Source: Synechococcus sp. MVIR-18-1
Lineage (GTDB): Bacteria > Cyanobacteriota > Cyanobacteriia > PCC-6307 > Cyanobiaceae
Assembly (NCBI RefSeq): GCF_014279835.1
Contig: NZ_CP047942.1
Span: forward strand, 1,488,001-1,552,000
Length of the DNA: 64,000 nucleotides
Direction of reading: 5' to 3'
This document shows, one piece after another, positions 24,666 to 33,285 of this stretch (positions are counted from its first letter, which is position 1; each line of letters starts with the position of its first letter). The position numbers and the translations under genes were made by a program. Below the pieces are notes generated by a model. That model was not told where the DNA came from and ran no database searches. It saw only the letters and a program-made list of their open reading frames with translations.

Positions 24666-25019
24666 TCAAAAAAGTAGGTACATAATACTCATTATTATCA
24701 ATCCCATTGTTAAAGCGGATAAAACTGAAAGGAGAATAAGACCACCTCCAGCAATCAAGGCCACTCGTTTAGCTGTTTCTGGGAATAACAAGTAAAAACT
24801 AAGTCCTGCCGCAAGTCCCCATAAAGGAGGAATCAGCACACAAACACCTGTCAAAATGATCAAACGCACACGTCTCTGACGTTGCTGTTCGATCACCCTC
24901 AACGCTTTGGTCTCCTCCTCTTCCAAAGCCAAACGCTCTTCATCGCTCAGCCAACGTCCAAATTGTTGTGCTTGCTTGAACTCACGTTCAAGTTTGTCCG
25001 TACTGGAAGAAGGATCCAT
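24666..25019 (-). CDS. Two-helix membrane protein with coiled-coil N-terminus
   Basis: 117 residues: charged helical N-terminus (REFKQAQQFGRWLSDEERLA, then EEEETKALRVIEQQRQRRV) and two or three membrane helices. Function unknown. It lies 21 bases downstream of the small gene at 25041-25211, same strand. Confidence 0.65.
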   Translation of the reverse strand: MDPSSSTDKLEREFKQAQQFGRWLSDEERLALEEEETKALRVIEQQRQRRVRLIILTGVCVLIPPLWGLAAGLSFYLLFPETAKRVALIAGGGLILLSVLSALTMGLIIMSIMYLLF

Positions 25020-25040
25020 ATCCCCACGGTATCTCCGTTC

Positions 25041-25211
25041 TCAACGGGGACTTCGCTCCCATGCCCGTTCCAGTGACTCTCTCATCGCTTTGCTAGAGGG
25101 CTCAGCCAGCCCATTGTTTCGACGAAAGGCTGCTGTGATCCGCCAGAAACGTGTTGCGCAAGCAATCGCGACGACGAACCAAGCCAACAAGATCCAGGCA
25201 GAACCGTGCAC
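25041..25211 (-). CDS. Small membrane protein with GTG start
   Basis: 56 residues from GTG 25211: HGSAWILLAWFVVAIACATR is a membrane helix, then RFWRITAAFRRNNG and a charged tail ending ESLERAWERSPR. This frame is more protein-like than the two others that are open here. The frame continues upstream without an ATG, so the start is uncertain. Confidence 0.5.
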   Translation of the reverse strand: MHGSAWILLAWFVVAIACATRFWRITAAFRRNNGLAEPSSKAMRESLERAWERSPR

Positions 25212-25315
25212 GACAAAGTTGTGAATACCTCCATGATGGTGGCTGCGGAGAATTCGTCGATGAACGGCAAGCTTGTAGTTGGAGCTATTGGACTCTTGGT
25301 GGGCGCAGTCGCGAT

Positions 25316-25711
25316 CTATGAATTCCTGTTGTTGAGAGGGTTAGCACCCTCCAGTTGAGCCTCACAGGCATAGGTTTCAATCGACGCTTTCCTTTGGCGG
25401 AATTCAGGATGATCCGCATCCTCCACCCGCCACCACCAACGTCCATCGGTGTAGCTGGGTGGTCCAGCATTGTTGGTGCGGGGCAGTTGCAGATTGAGGT
25501 CCCGCCAATGCAAAAGGATTCCATCGCCAGGAACCGTTCCATCAGCACTGTTCGGGATCGGTTCCAAAACAGCGCCGATCGCCTCCTGACCCAAATTGGT
25601 TCGCTCCGCAGTGAGCAGATCTCCTTCACACCAATAGCTAGTGGCTAGCGCAGGAGAGCATGGCGCAAGCCACAACAACGCCACCAAGCAAAACGAGAGC
25701 AGAGAGCGCAA
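25316..25711 (-). CDS. Secreted hypothetical protein
   Basis: 131 residues with a signal peptide (FCLVALLWLAPCSPALA). The mature part has two Cys (YWCEGDL near the start, YACEAQL near the end) that may form a disulfide, and a WWWRVED motif. Not recognised. Confidence 0.65.
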   Translation of the reverse strand: MRSLLSFCLVALLWLAPCSPALATSYWCEGDLLTAERTNLGQEAIGAVLEPIPNSADGTVPGDGILLHWRDLNLQLPRTNNAGPPSYTDGRWWWRVEDADHPEFRQRKASIETYACEAQLEGANPLNNRNS

Positions 25712-25780
25712 GGCAGGAGAAGCCGTTCACCCCACCCAAGCACCTCACACGACAGAGTGTTGTCAAGAAGGAGCGTTTTG

Positions 25781-26077
25781 ATGACACCGACAAAAGATCA
25801 GGTGCTCGCTGCATCAGCTGGCTGGGTAGCGGTTGTGCTGAACGTGGTGCCCGGTCTTGGAGCTGGTTATTTGTATCAGCGACGTTGGAAGGCTTACTGG
25901 ATCACCTCCCTACTCGCCACGACCTGGTTTGTGGTGGGAGCCGTTTTAGCTCAAAACTCCGCAGCTGAAGCTGAACCACAAAACCAACTCGTTGGGCTCA
26001 TTGGCTTGATTGCTCTGGCCGCTGTGACCAGCGCGGAAGCAGGCTTGGCCGTAAAGGCAGTGCGTCAAAGCAGCTAA
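25781..26077 (+). CDS. Small membrane protein
   Basis: 98 residues from ATG 25781, with three hydrophobic segments. NVVPGLGAGYLYQRRWKAYW resembles the start of TM2-like and other small membrane domains in which a Gly-rich turn precedes a helix. The stop overlaps the next start (TAATGG), so the two are translationally coupled. Confidence 0.7.
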   Translation: MTPTKDQVLAASAGWVAVVLNVVPGLGAGYLYQRRWKAYWITSLLATTWFVVGAVLAQNSAAEAEPQNQLVGLIGLIALAAVTSAEAGLAVKAVRQSS

Positions 26078-26817
26078 TGGAGACCAGGCCGAATGCGGTT
26101 CTCCGCTTCTGGTTTCAAGATTGTCGCCCGCACCAATGGTTTCGCAGAAATGCGGACTTTGACACCGTGGTGTTGGACCGCTTCGGCAAGCTCACATGTT
26201 CAGCATTGAACGGTGAACTGAGTCACTGGGAGAAGCACCCAACCAGCGCATTAGCGCTGGTTTTGATGATGGATCAATTCACCCGGCAGATCTGGAGACA
26301 TGAACCCAAAGCGTTTGCAGGCGATCCTTACGCCCTGAGACTGACCCGCCAAGCGATTGCAGAGGGATGGCTCGATGAAGAACCAGAACGGGTGCGTCGG
26401 CAGTTCTGGTTGATGCCAATGCTTCACAGCGAGGAGCTGGGGGTGATCCTGGATGCGATCTCGTTCATGGAGCGCTGGAGCGACCCCGCCACGGTTGCAG
26501 TCGCTGATCGCAACAAGACCTTGATCCAGCGATATGGACGTTATCCCCAACGCAATGCCGCACTGGGGAGAGACTCCACAAAGGAAGAGTTGAAGTTTTT
26601 AAAGGATTGGCACTCCCGTGGCAAACACAAACGATCCCAATCTCATGCTTGTGATCAATGCTCCAGTCACGGGCCCATTCACTACAGAATAAAAATTACA
26701 GGCCAACCCAACTGGCAATTTGCATGCCCCAGCTGCTGGAACAAGCTGCAACACCAGCCTGGTTATCAATACGGGGGAACGAGAAAAGAAAATCGTCGTG
26801 AACGAAAACGTCGATAA
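26077..26817 (+). CDS. DUF924 protein with C-terminal zinc ribbon
   Basis: 246 residues. Residues 1-175 are a DUF924 domain (VLRFWFQDCRPHQWFRRNAD; LALVLMMDQFTRQIWR; MPMLHSEELGV; RYGRYPQRNAALGRDSTKEE), an all-helical family of unknown function related to TPR-like folds. Residues about 190-246 add a separate four-Cys module (CDQC...CPSC) followed by a basic tail (TRKENRRERKRR) that could bind nucleic acid. The standard DUF924 protein ends near residue 180. Confidence 0.85.
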   Translation: METRPNAVLRFWFQDCRPHQWFRRNADFDTVVLDRFGKLTCSALNGELSHWEKHPTSALALVLMMDQFTRQIWRHEPKAFAGDPYALRLTRQAIAEGWLDEEPERVRRQFWLMPMLHSEELGVILDAISFMERWSDPATVAVADRNKTLIQRYGRYPQRNAALGRDSTKEELKFLKDWHSRGKHKRSQSHACDQCSSHGPIHYRIKITGQPNWQFACPSCWNKLQHQPGYQYGGTRKENRRERKRR

Positions 26818-26968
26818 GCAACGAATCACGCATCGCTCAAAACAACAAACAGTGGGACGAGCACTGGGGACGAAAGAAGACGCTGAAGACATGAAGAGCG
26901 AGGCATCGTCAAATCGCATCTGCATGAACAAAACGTGGATCGGGCACGTGGGATAAGAGGGAAGCGTG

Positions 26969-27142
26969 ATGGAATTGAAAATCATGAGCCCCATGTTTCA
27001 GTGTTTGATCTGCAGGCAAACGATCGAACGTTCCACCCGTACCTACTGGAAACACAAGGGTCATCTGCTTTGCTCGACCTGCAAAGACAACATCGAGGCA
27101 GGCGTTGGTCAAAGTAGTCAGCAGACGCCGCCTAGCTCTTGA
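26969..27142 (+). CDS. Small zinc-ribbon protein
   Basis: 57 residues from ATG 26969: FQCLICRQTIERSTRTYW and HLLCSTCKDNIEAG give two Cys-x2-Cys knuckles for one zinc, followed by a Ser/Gln/Pro-rich tail. The stop overlaps the TTG start of the glycosyltransferase (TTGA), implying coupling. Confidence 0.6.
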   Translation: MELKIMSPMFQCLICRQTIERSTRTYWKHKGHLLCSTCKDNIEAGVGQSSQQTPPSS

Positions 27143-28362
27143 ACCTGCTCCAGATTGTGGCTTTGGTTGCAGGAGTCACAGCTCTAGCGGCCGCGATTGG
27201 ATTGAGCATCCTTCTTTTAGGCCTACAACGCGTGTTTGCCTCTGCTCCAACGCTCTGGGACAGCAACGATCGGGACATCACGGACACCAGTCTCAGCGTT
27301 GTAATCCCAGCCTTCGATGAAGAACAAAACATTGAGGGTTGCCTGACTCACGTCCTGATGTCTGAACGGCCTTGCTCTCGATGGGAGGTCATCGTTGTCG
27401 ATGATCAGTCCAGCGACAACACCGTCAAGATTGCAGAACAGGCGATTGTTACCGTCGCTGGAGCTGACCAACCTGGTGCAACGGTTCTCCAAGCTGGCCA
27501 TCGACCAAAAGGAGAGCGCTGGGTTGGAAAAAACTGGGGTTGCTGTCAAGCGATGGAGCAGGTCAACAGCGAGTGGGTGCTGTTCATCGACGCAGATGTG
27601 ACCCTGGCACCCGATGCCATCCGTCGCGCACTCCATCAGAGCATCAATGAGAACGCCGATTTATTCAGCCTGGCTCCACGCCTGACCTGTGGCTGTCTCG
27701 CCGAATGGATGGTCCAACCGATCATGGCGAGCTTGTTAGGGCTTGGGTTTCCGATTCTTGAAGCCAACGACCCTGCCTCAACGGTGGCCTTTGCCGCAGG
27801 ACCCTTCATGTTGTTCCGCAGGGACAGCTACAACGCGATTGGCGGCCACAGGGCCCTTGCCGGAGAGGTTGTAGAAGATCTCGCGTTAGCGCGTCGGATT
27901 AAAGAGGGGGGATTTCGCTTGCGATACGTGCTTGGAATCGATGCAGTCGACCTGCAGATGTACGCCAATCTCCAGGCTCTTTGGGAAGGCTGGAGCAAAA
28001 ACTGGTATCTCGGTCTTGATCGCAGCATCAGCAAATCCCTTGGAGCTGGCGGAGTGGTGCTGTTGATGTTCACGCTGCCATGGCTGCTTTTGCCAGCCAG
28101 CCTGACGATGGCATGTCTGAGCAGCCAGGATCAGATCCTTTGGCTTAGTGATGCTGGTCTCGGATTGATCGCAATCCTGATGCAGCTGAGCGTTCGCCTC
28201 TGGACCCGTGCTCGTTTTTCGGTGCCTTTACGCCATTGGTGGCTCATGGGGTTAGGCGGCATGATCATCGGTCTGATCGCACCCACATCCGTTTGGAAGA
28301 GCCTTACGGGAAGGGGCTGGACCTGGAAAGGCCGCTCCCTTGCTGATGCACAAGCGCGCTAG
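27139..28362 (+). CDS. Membrane glycosyltransferase, family 2
   Basis: 407 residues. One N-terminal membrane helix, a GT-A catalytic domain (about 52-290) and four C-terminal helices. GT2 features: LSVVIPAFDEEQNIEGCL, VIVVDDQSSDNT, the metal-binding Asp-x-Asp in LFIDADVTL, and EVVEDLALARRI for the base. This arrangement resembles the CruC/CrtQ carotenoid glycosyltransferases and hopanoid-type GT2s, so a lipid or carotenoid acceptor in the membrane is likely; the exact acceptor is not determined. TTG start overlapping the previous stop. Confidence 0.85.
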   Translation: MNLLQIVALVAGVTALAAAIGLSILLLGLQRVFASAPTLWDSNDRDITDTSLSVVIPAFDEEQNIEGCLTHVLMSERPCSRWEVIVVDDQSSDNTVKIAEQAIVTVAGADQPGATVLQAGHRPKGERWVGKNWGCCQAMEQVNSEWVLFIDADVTLAPDAIRRALHQSINENADLFSLAPRLTCGCLAEWMVQPIMASLLGLGFPILEANDPASTVAFAAGPFMLFRRDSYNAIGGHRALAGEVVEDLALARRIKEGGFRLRYVLGIDAVDLQMYANLQALWEGWSKNWYLGLDRSISKSLGAGGVVLLMFTLPWLLLPASLTMACLSSQDQILWLSDAGLGLIAILMQLSVRLWTRARFSVPLRHWWLMGLGGMIIGLIAPTSVWKSLTGRGWTWKGRSLADAQAR

Positions 28363-28410
28363 CAGTTAGAGCCATCATCCAGACAAAATGAGTGCATCCG
28401 TAGAAACCCC

Positions 28411-28938
28411 ATGTACCGACTTGGTGCGCTCCTAGCTTTGTGCCTGGCATTGCTGCTGCCTTCAGCCGTACAAGCGAGCACGATTGAAGTCACGATGAAC
28501 AGCATCAACGCCGAGGGAATCGGTGAATCCATTGGCACGATCAGTGCCCGAGACACAGACCAAGGGTTGGTGATTATTCCTGAACTCAGCGGCCTGAGCG
28601 AGGGCGAGCATGGGTTCCACTTGCATGCTGGAGCTCAGTGTGATCCACAAACCAACGCTGAAGGGGCCTCCATTGCCGGTCTGGCAGCACTCGGACATTG
28701 GGATCCTGACCAAACAGACACCCATCTCGGACCTTTCGGCAATGGCCATCGCGGTGACCTCAGCCGATTAGTGGTGGACCGAGATGGAAATACCACCACA
28801 AGCGTTGTGGCACCCAGGCTCAAGGCCTCTGACCTGCGTGGCCGTGCCCTTGTGGTGCATGCAGGGGGTGACACTTACACCGACACGCCTCCCCTAGGCG
28901 GAGGCGGTGCTCGTATTGCCTGCGGTGTCGGGTCTTGA
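28411..28938 (+). CDS. sodC: Cu/Zn superoxide dismutase
   Basis: 175 residues with a signal peptide (ending AVQAS), so periplasmic or luminal. Metal-binding segments are HGFHLHAGAQCDP (copper His and the disulfide Cys), GHWDPDQTDTHLG and GHRGDL (zinc His/Asp), and LVVHAGGDTYTDTPP with GGGGARIACGV (last copper His and the second Cys). It dismutates superoxide; Cu/Zn enzymes are patchily distributed in marine Synechococcus. Its TGA overlaps the TTG start of the hydrolase gene. Confidence 0.93.
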   Translation: MYRLGALLALCLALLLPSAVQASTIEVTMNSINAEGIGESIGTISARDTDQGLVIIPELSGLSEGEHGFHLHAGAQCDPQTNAEGASIAGLAALGHWDPDQTDTHLGPFGNGHRGDLSRLVVDRDGNTTTSVVAPRLKASDLRGRALVVHAGGDTYTDTPPLGGGGARIACGVGS

Positions 28939-29801
28939 AGGCAGAACGCTTGCTCCTCATCCATCCCATTGGCGTTGGCTTATCCAGTCGGTTTTGGGAT
29001 CGTTTTATCACCTGTTGGCGAGCCTCAGACAACACGACAGCCCTGCTCGCTCCAGACCTACTCGGATGCGGTGGGAGCGAGCATCCAAATCAACAGCTTG
29101 CCCCTGAGGATTGGGCAGCACACCTCATCGATCTACTGAAAGAACACAACAACGCCCCAGCGGTTCTGGTCTCGCAAGGCGCCTCTCTTCCAATCGCTTT
29201 AGCTGTGCTCGAGACCGCACCGGAACTCGTCTCAGGCTTGGTCGCCATCAGCCCACCAAGTTGGCGCATTCTTGAGGAACCTTTTCCAAAAATGCAATCT
29301 CAACTGCTTTGGAGATTGCTGTTTCAAGGACCCATCGGTTCTTTGTTTTACCGCTATGCACGCCGCCGTGCATTTTTAAAATCATTTTCAATCAATAATT
29401 TATTTGCTAACCACAAAGATGTTGACTCCGAATGGCTCGACACGTTGGGACAAGAAGCAGCCAATATGACAACACGCTGGGCAACATTTTCTTTTTTAGC
29501 TGGTTTTTGGAGACGCAACTGGACCAAGCAATGGCAAGACATCAAACAACCGATTTGGCTGTTGTTTGGGCTCAAGGCAACCGGTATCGGCCGTTCCAAG
29601 AATTGGGATGATGCTCAAGAACGTATCCACGCCTATGCGCAGCAGCTGCCGAATGCTGTAAGCGCAAGTATTGATGGGCGCAACGTTCTTCCCTATGAAT
29701 CAACCGATGCGTGCGTGACCCAACTCCAAAGCTGGTTGCTACATCAAGAAACTGCGTCAAGCCGTTTCAAACCACAGTTCGATCCAGCTTCTCGTCTCTA
29801 A
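28935..29801 (+). CDS. Alpha/beta-hydrolase fold protein, catalytic His apparently lost
   Basis: 288 residues from TTG 28935. Oxyanion-side segment LLIHPIGVGLSSRFWD, LLAPDLLGCGGSEHP, then the nucleophile elbow LVSQGASLP (Ser in x-x-Ser-x-Gly, first Gly replaced). In this family the last strand is followed by GH and then Pro and Glu; here the segment reads DGRNVLPYEST, so Asn or Arg replaces His. It may be inactive as a hydrolase or use another residue. Possible role: chlorophyll- or lipid-related esterase, only by family resemblance. Confidence 0.8.
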   Translation: MKAERLLLIHPIGVGLSSRFWDRFITCWRASDNTTALLAPDLLGCGGSEHPNQQLAPEDWAAHLIDLLKEHNNAPAVLVSQGASLPIALAVLETAPELVSGLVAISPPSWRILEEPFPKMQSQLLWRLLFQGPIGSLFYRYARRRAFLKSFSINNLFANHKDVDSEWLDTLGQEAANMTTRWATFSFLAGFWRRNWTKQWQDIKQPIWLLFGLKATGIGRSKNWDDAQERIHAYAQQLPNAVSASIDGRNVLPYESTDACVTQLQSWLLHQETASSRFKPQFDPASRL

Positions 29802-29842
29802 TCATTCGTCTGAAACCCGTTCTTCGACTGAACCACTCCACG

Positions 29843-29862
29843 TCCAGGTCCAGGTCCAGGTC
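29843..29862. repeat. Hexanucleotide microrepeat
   Basis: GTCCAG repeated three times plus two bases, in the intergenic gap after the hydrolase gene. Confidence 0.8.
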
Positions 29863-29868
29863 GAAGGC

Positions 29869-30102
29869 TCAAGCATTTGGCTTAGCCAACGGGTGACGTG
29901 CATGGGCTGAAACATCACGCATGGCCCCAGTTGGATTCAATGAGCGGGCCAGCGCCAACAATCCAGCAGCAAGAACCGTTTCACCTTCAAGCTGCATCAT
30001 TCGGTGGAGACTGATGACCTCGCTGTAGTCAGCAGCAGCCGTTCCATTGATCAAACCGCGAGCGGTGCATCGGGCCACAGCCAATTGAAGAGAGATCGTC
30101 AT
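29869..30102 (-). CDS. Small hypothetical protein
   Basis: 77 residues from ATG 30102, helical: MTISLQLAVARCTARGLING, then a segment resembling a small bundle (EVISLHRMMQLEGETVLAAG), and a C-terminus HARHPLAKPNA. Not recognised. Confidence 0.55.
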   Translation of the reverse strand: MTISLQLAVARCTARGLINGTAAADYSEVISLHRMMQLEGETVLAAGLLALARSLNPTGAMRDVSAHARHPLAKPNA

Positions 30103-30220
30103 GTCCCAAAGCTGACTCAAAGCAAGGGCAAAACCAAGGAAACTTCCAGTTTCCAGCTGATTCAGAAACGCGAAGCAGCAAGAAACCCGTTAACGTTTCG
30201 TAACAATAGGGTTTTATGTC

Positions 30221-30460
30221 ATGCTTTCTGCGCTTTTCCCCTTGGTCTATGGATCCGTTTTTGTCTTTCTGTTAGTTCAGGCTTTCCGAATGATGCGCTT
30301 GAGCTCTGGGCCAGCCAAATCAACGCGTCGCACAGACCGCACAGGCTTGCTGACCACCCATCCTGAACTTCTTGACGCCAATGGCTCCATCACAGGTGAA
30401 GACCTTCTGGTTGTCCGTTTCCCAAGCCAGGATCAACCGGAAGTTTCGATCACAGATTGA
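30221..30460 (+). CDS. DUF2973 protein
   Basis: 79 residues: one N-terminal membrane helix (LFPLVYGSVFVFLLVQAF) and the DUF2973 signature DRTGLLTTHPELLDANGSIT followed by GEDLLVVRF. A cyanobacterial-specific family of unknown function. Confidence 0.85.
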   Translation: MLSALFPLVYGSVFVFLLVQAFRMMRLSSGPAKSTRRTDRTGLLTTHPELLDANGSITGEDLLVVRFPSQDQPEVSITD

Positions 30461-30505
30461 AGAGCGCCGGGTTGCATTCAGAATGAAGAACCACCTGTAG
30501 AGCCC

Positions 30506-30637
30506 ATGACCCTCAATCAATTTTTAATCTTCTTGGTTGTGGGGATTGCGCTTGCAGTCGTAACAAGCGCAACTTGGATTTGGTGGATACTCGCAATCTG
30601 CACAACTCTAGTTGTAATCAAACTGTTAAAAAAATAA
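30506..30637 (+). CDS. 43-residue membrane protein
   Basis: Almost entirely hydrophobic (QFLIFLVVGIALAVVTSATW, then WWILAICTTLVVIKLL) with two short helices and a Lys-Lys end. It lies between DUF2973 and the methyltransferase-like gene, same strand. Confidence 0.6.
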   Translation: MTLNQFLIFLVVGIALAVVTSATWIWWILAICTTLVVIKLLKK

Positions 30638-30650
30638 TACCTAGCCTATA

Positions 30651-31280
30651 ATGCAAACCCAACTTACAGCGATTAACTGGGCAAAAGTAATCACGATTGC
30701 AGTCATCATTGGTTTATCTTTATTTTTTGGCATCAATGGGCAGAGGCAAATCCTCTACGCATGCATGCACATCAGCTATTGCTTATGGTGGCTCTTAGAA
30801 CAAAAGATATATCCAGAACGCCGCAAGCAAATTTTCACAGAAAAGGTTGATGCAGCCGGTTTCATAGGTGCAATCATTATCGTGGGCATCTTTTATTCAT
30901 TACCAGCATTTTTGGCTTTTACAAATCCAACAAAGTTATCAATCGCAGCCACAGCAACAGCTCTTCCACTTTTTTACTTTGGTAGCTTAATCAATACTGC
31001 CGCCGACATACAAAAAACAACAGAAAAAACAAGCGGTGTGGGCTTAGTGCGCTCCGGGATCTGGAGTGGGGTAAGGCATGTCAATTACACAGGTGATCTA
31101 ATGCGCTACCTAAGCTTTAGCGTGGTAGCAGGTTCATTGTGGGCCTTTTTAGTGCCACTTTCCATCTTCTTTTTATACATTCAACGCATTCGAGACAAAG
31201 AATCTTCAATGAAATTTAAATATCAAGACTTTTCAGATTACAAATCAAAAAGTTTTTATCTAATTCCCGGAATCTGGTGA
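30651..31280 (+). CDS. Membrane methyltransferase/reductase-like protein (ICMT/DUF1295-type)
   Basis: 209 residues, five or six membrane helices. The C-terminal part GVRHVNYTGDLMRYLSF, then IQRIRDKESSMKFKYQDFSD, follows the pattern RHPxYxGE...E...Y of isoprenylcysteine/phospholipid methyltransferases and DUF1295 steroid-reductase-like proteins. This region binds the cofactor (S-adenosylmethionine or NADPH). Substrate unknown. Codon use is AT-richer than in YccF directly downstream. Confidence 0.7.
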   Translation: MQTQLTAINWAKVITIAVIIGLSLFFGINGQRQILYACMHISYCLWWLLEQKIYPERRKQIFTEKVDAAGFIGAIIIVGIFYSLPAFLAFTNPTKLSIAATATALPLFYFGSLINTAADIQKTTEKTSGVGLVRSGIWSGVRHVNYTGDLMRYLSFSVVAGSLWAFLVPLSIFFLYIQRIRDKESSMKFKYQDFSDYKSKSFYLIPGIW

Positions 31281-31290
31281 GAATGAGAGA

Positions 31291-31704
31291 ATGCTCAAAT
31301 CTATTCTCAATATTCTTTGGGTCGTCCTTGGAGGCCTGCCGATGGCCTTGGGCTGGTGGCTGGTGGGACTGATCTCAGCCGTCAGCATCGTGGGATTGCC
31401 ATGGAGCCGATCATGTTTTGTGATTGGTACATTTGCTCTGTGGCCCTTTGGTTTTGAGGCCATAAACCGACGCGACCTCAGCAGACGTGTTGATCTAGGC
31501 ACCGGCCCGTTAGGACTGATCGGAAACATAATTTGGTTTTTAGTGGCTGGATGGTGGCTTGCAATTGGCCATCTCACCTCGGCACTCGCCTGTTTCGTGA
31601 CCGTTATTGGGATTCCTTTCGGAATTCAGCACATCAAACTCGCTCTCATTGCCATCGCTCCGATTGGAATGACGATCGTTCCAGCGCATCGCACTGACGA
31701 ATAG
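31291..31704 (+). CDS. yccF: YccF-domain membrane protein
   Basis: 137 residues with the duplicated YccF (DUF307) signature: NILWVVLGGLPMALGWWLVG and GLPWSRSCFVIGTFALWPFG, then NIIWFLVAGWWLAIGHLTSA and GIPFGIQHIKLALIAIAPIG. It is an inner-membrane protein of unknown function. Confidence 0.88.
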   Translation: MLKSILNILWVVLGGLPMALGWWLVGLISAVSIVGLPWSRSCFVIGTFALWPFGFEAINRRDLSRRVDLGTGPLGLIGNIIWFLVAGWWLAIGHLTSALACFVTVIGIPFGIQHIKLALIAIAPIGMTIVPAHRTDE

Positions 31705-31733
31705 CAAGCAGCTAACCAAGAGGAACTGAAACA

Positions 31734-31847
31734 ATGGATCCAGAAGTACGCCAATTGGTGATCGGTCAACTCCTCGTGATCGTGATCCCGGTTGGGACCC
31801 TGTTTGCAATCTGGATCAGCATGCTGCGATGGACAGCAAAACGATAA
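31734..31847 (+). CDS. 37-residue membrane protein
   Basis: One helix (LVIGQLLVIVIPVGTLFAIW) with a basic end RWTAKR; an AGAGGAACTGAA ribosome-binding region precedes it. Probably co-transcribed with yccF, 29 bases upstream. Confidence 0.55.
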   Translation: MDPEVRQLVIGQLLVIVIPVGTLFAIWISMLRWTAKR

Positions 31848-31940
31848 GGGAAGAGATAAGACAGCTTGCAACTGATGTGGTCCATCAAGACATCCGTTGC
31901 CAAACTGCAAACAACGAGCATGCCAATAATCAGAATCGCA

Positions 31941-32168
31941 ATGAACATTCCTAGTGAATTTCAAGCCTTCTCCAACGTCCACGCCATCAGGGATGGCAGC
32001 GCTTTCATTAATGTGCTCGGCTGGATGTGGAGCGAGGATAAAGGCATTCAATATCTGGCCTGGGACGGGAGCATCTATTCAGCGAGTTCCATTGACGGAA
32101 TCAGCCCACAGGCTTCACACCAGATGTATCGAACAGCTAACTCCCTGGAAAAACTTGCGGACCAGTAG
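31941..32168 (+). CDS. Small hypothetical protein
   Basis: 75 residues from ATG 31941 (frame open to 31866): MNIPSEFQAFSNVHAIRDGS, then VLGWMWSEDKGIQYLAWDGS. A soluble protein not recognised further. Confidence 0.5.
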   Translation: MNIPSEFQAFSNVHAIRDGSAFINVLGWMWSEDKGIQYLAWDGSIYSASSIDGISPQASHQMYRTANSLEKLADQ

Positions 32169-32356
32169 GCAGAAGCGCATCAACAAGAAGAAATGCCTGT
32201 CAGCTAGATCCCAAAAGGGTTGCAAGGCAAAGGGAAGGGAGCTGTAGGGACTCCGTTGAAAAGCGACAGCTATGCAGCAGTTGATTGGGCACAGAAACCA
32301 GGTTTGCAAATTGAAGGCAAGACGTGCCAGAACAAAGGAACGAAAGCCTTTGGCAG

Positions 32357-32587
32357 ATGACCAGCACAGCTCAACGCACGATTCAAGCCACAACAGGCGA
32401 AGACATGCTGATTGATGCCTTACGAGGAATCAAAACGAAGCAAGAGCTCATGCTCTTGCAAAGTCGGCTGACCTCGAACCCAGCCAACCCCCCTTTGTTC
32501 AATTGGGTTTGCAACTTATTGATCGAACGCAGGATTTCACGAGGTCTAGCCGCGAGGGTTCTATCCCAATTGCACGAGGATGGGTAG
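32357..32587 (+). CDS. Small helical hypothetical protein
   Basis: 76 residues from ATG 32357: LIDALRGIKTKQELMLLQSR then LFNWVCNLLIERRISRGLAA and RVLSQLHEDG. Alpha-helical; could be a small adaptor. Not recognised. Confidence 0.45.
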   Translation: MTSTAQRTIQATTGEDMLIDALRGIKTKQELMLLQSRLTSNPANPPLFNWVCNLLIERRISRGLAARVLSQLHEDG

Positions 32588-33090
32588 GAAAGCTGAGACC
32601 AAAAGCAGGTGGATCCAAAGACTTCTATGTTCCTCCTGCTCGCTGTGAGCACACAACCCTCAAGCCAAATGTCATTGGAGTGCCTAACACAAGCTGGATA
32701 CACAAGAGTCGAGCATCAAATTCACAAAAGAAAATCAAATGAATGCATAGAATTAACTTGAACGGGGAAGCCCATTCAACAATGCTTGAACTCAACCCAG
32801 GCGATCATTTCAGCAGCAGACAAGGTTGAGAAAAATTCGGCTCATCCCTGGGATGCTGAAGACATAGAAGAAAGATTATTACTAGAAAAAAACGAAGGCT
32901 CAGGTAGCCTCATATTTTATTGAAAGAGTATTGAAAAATTCAACAATGGCTTACTCAAGCAGCCAGACAATCAAAAACCACAACGTATAGAGACCCATCA
33001 AACGAACTAGGTCAAACATTTAAAGGTCTGATGCTTGGTTACGACTAAGGAAGTTGATGATGCCAATCCCTGTCGTGCCAAACAATCAAA
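32588..33090. other. No gene recognised (503 bases)
   Basis: AT-rich, several short open frames with no ribosome-binding site or protein-like composition. No structured element seen. Confidence 0.6.
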
Positions 33091-33285
33091 TCAGGCGTTA
33101 TCCCATTTAATTTTGCCATCAAGGAGTTCCATGAGTTCCTCAAGCTTTTGGTTGGTCACGCGAACATCTGCTGCATCAGGCATGGTGCCCTCCTCAATGA
33201 GCACGTTGTAGTGCTCACGACACATATTGCGCAGTTCCTGTAGGCGCTTCTTCGTAATGGTGCGCTTCTCTTCTGCTGTTGCCAT
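33091..33285 (-). CDS. Small helical hypothetical protein
   Basis: 64 residues, strongly charged and helical: KRTITKKRLQELRNMCREHY, then VTNQKLEELMELLDGKIKWD. Well-formed coding composition and a typical short cyanobacterial protein; family not recognised. Confidence 0.65.
   Translation of the reverse strand: MATAEEKRTITKKRLQELRNMCREHYNVLIEEGTMPDAADVRVTNQKLEELMELLDGKIKWDNA

Noticed and set aside
25082-25270. Minus-strand frame starting MPFIDEFSA
   Set aside because: A different minus-strand frame (25041-25211) has a clear membrane helix and charged tail; this one is a shadow.
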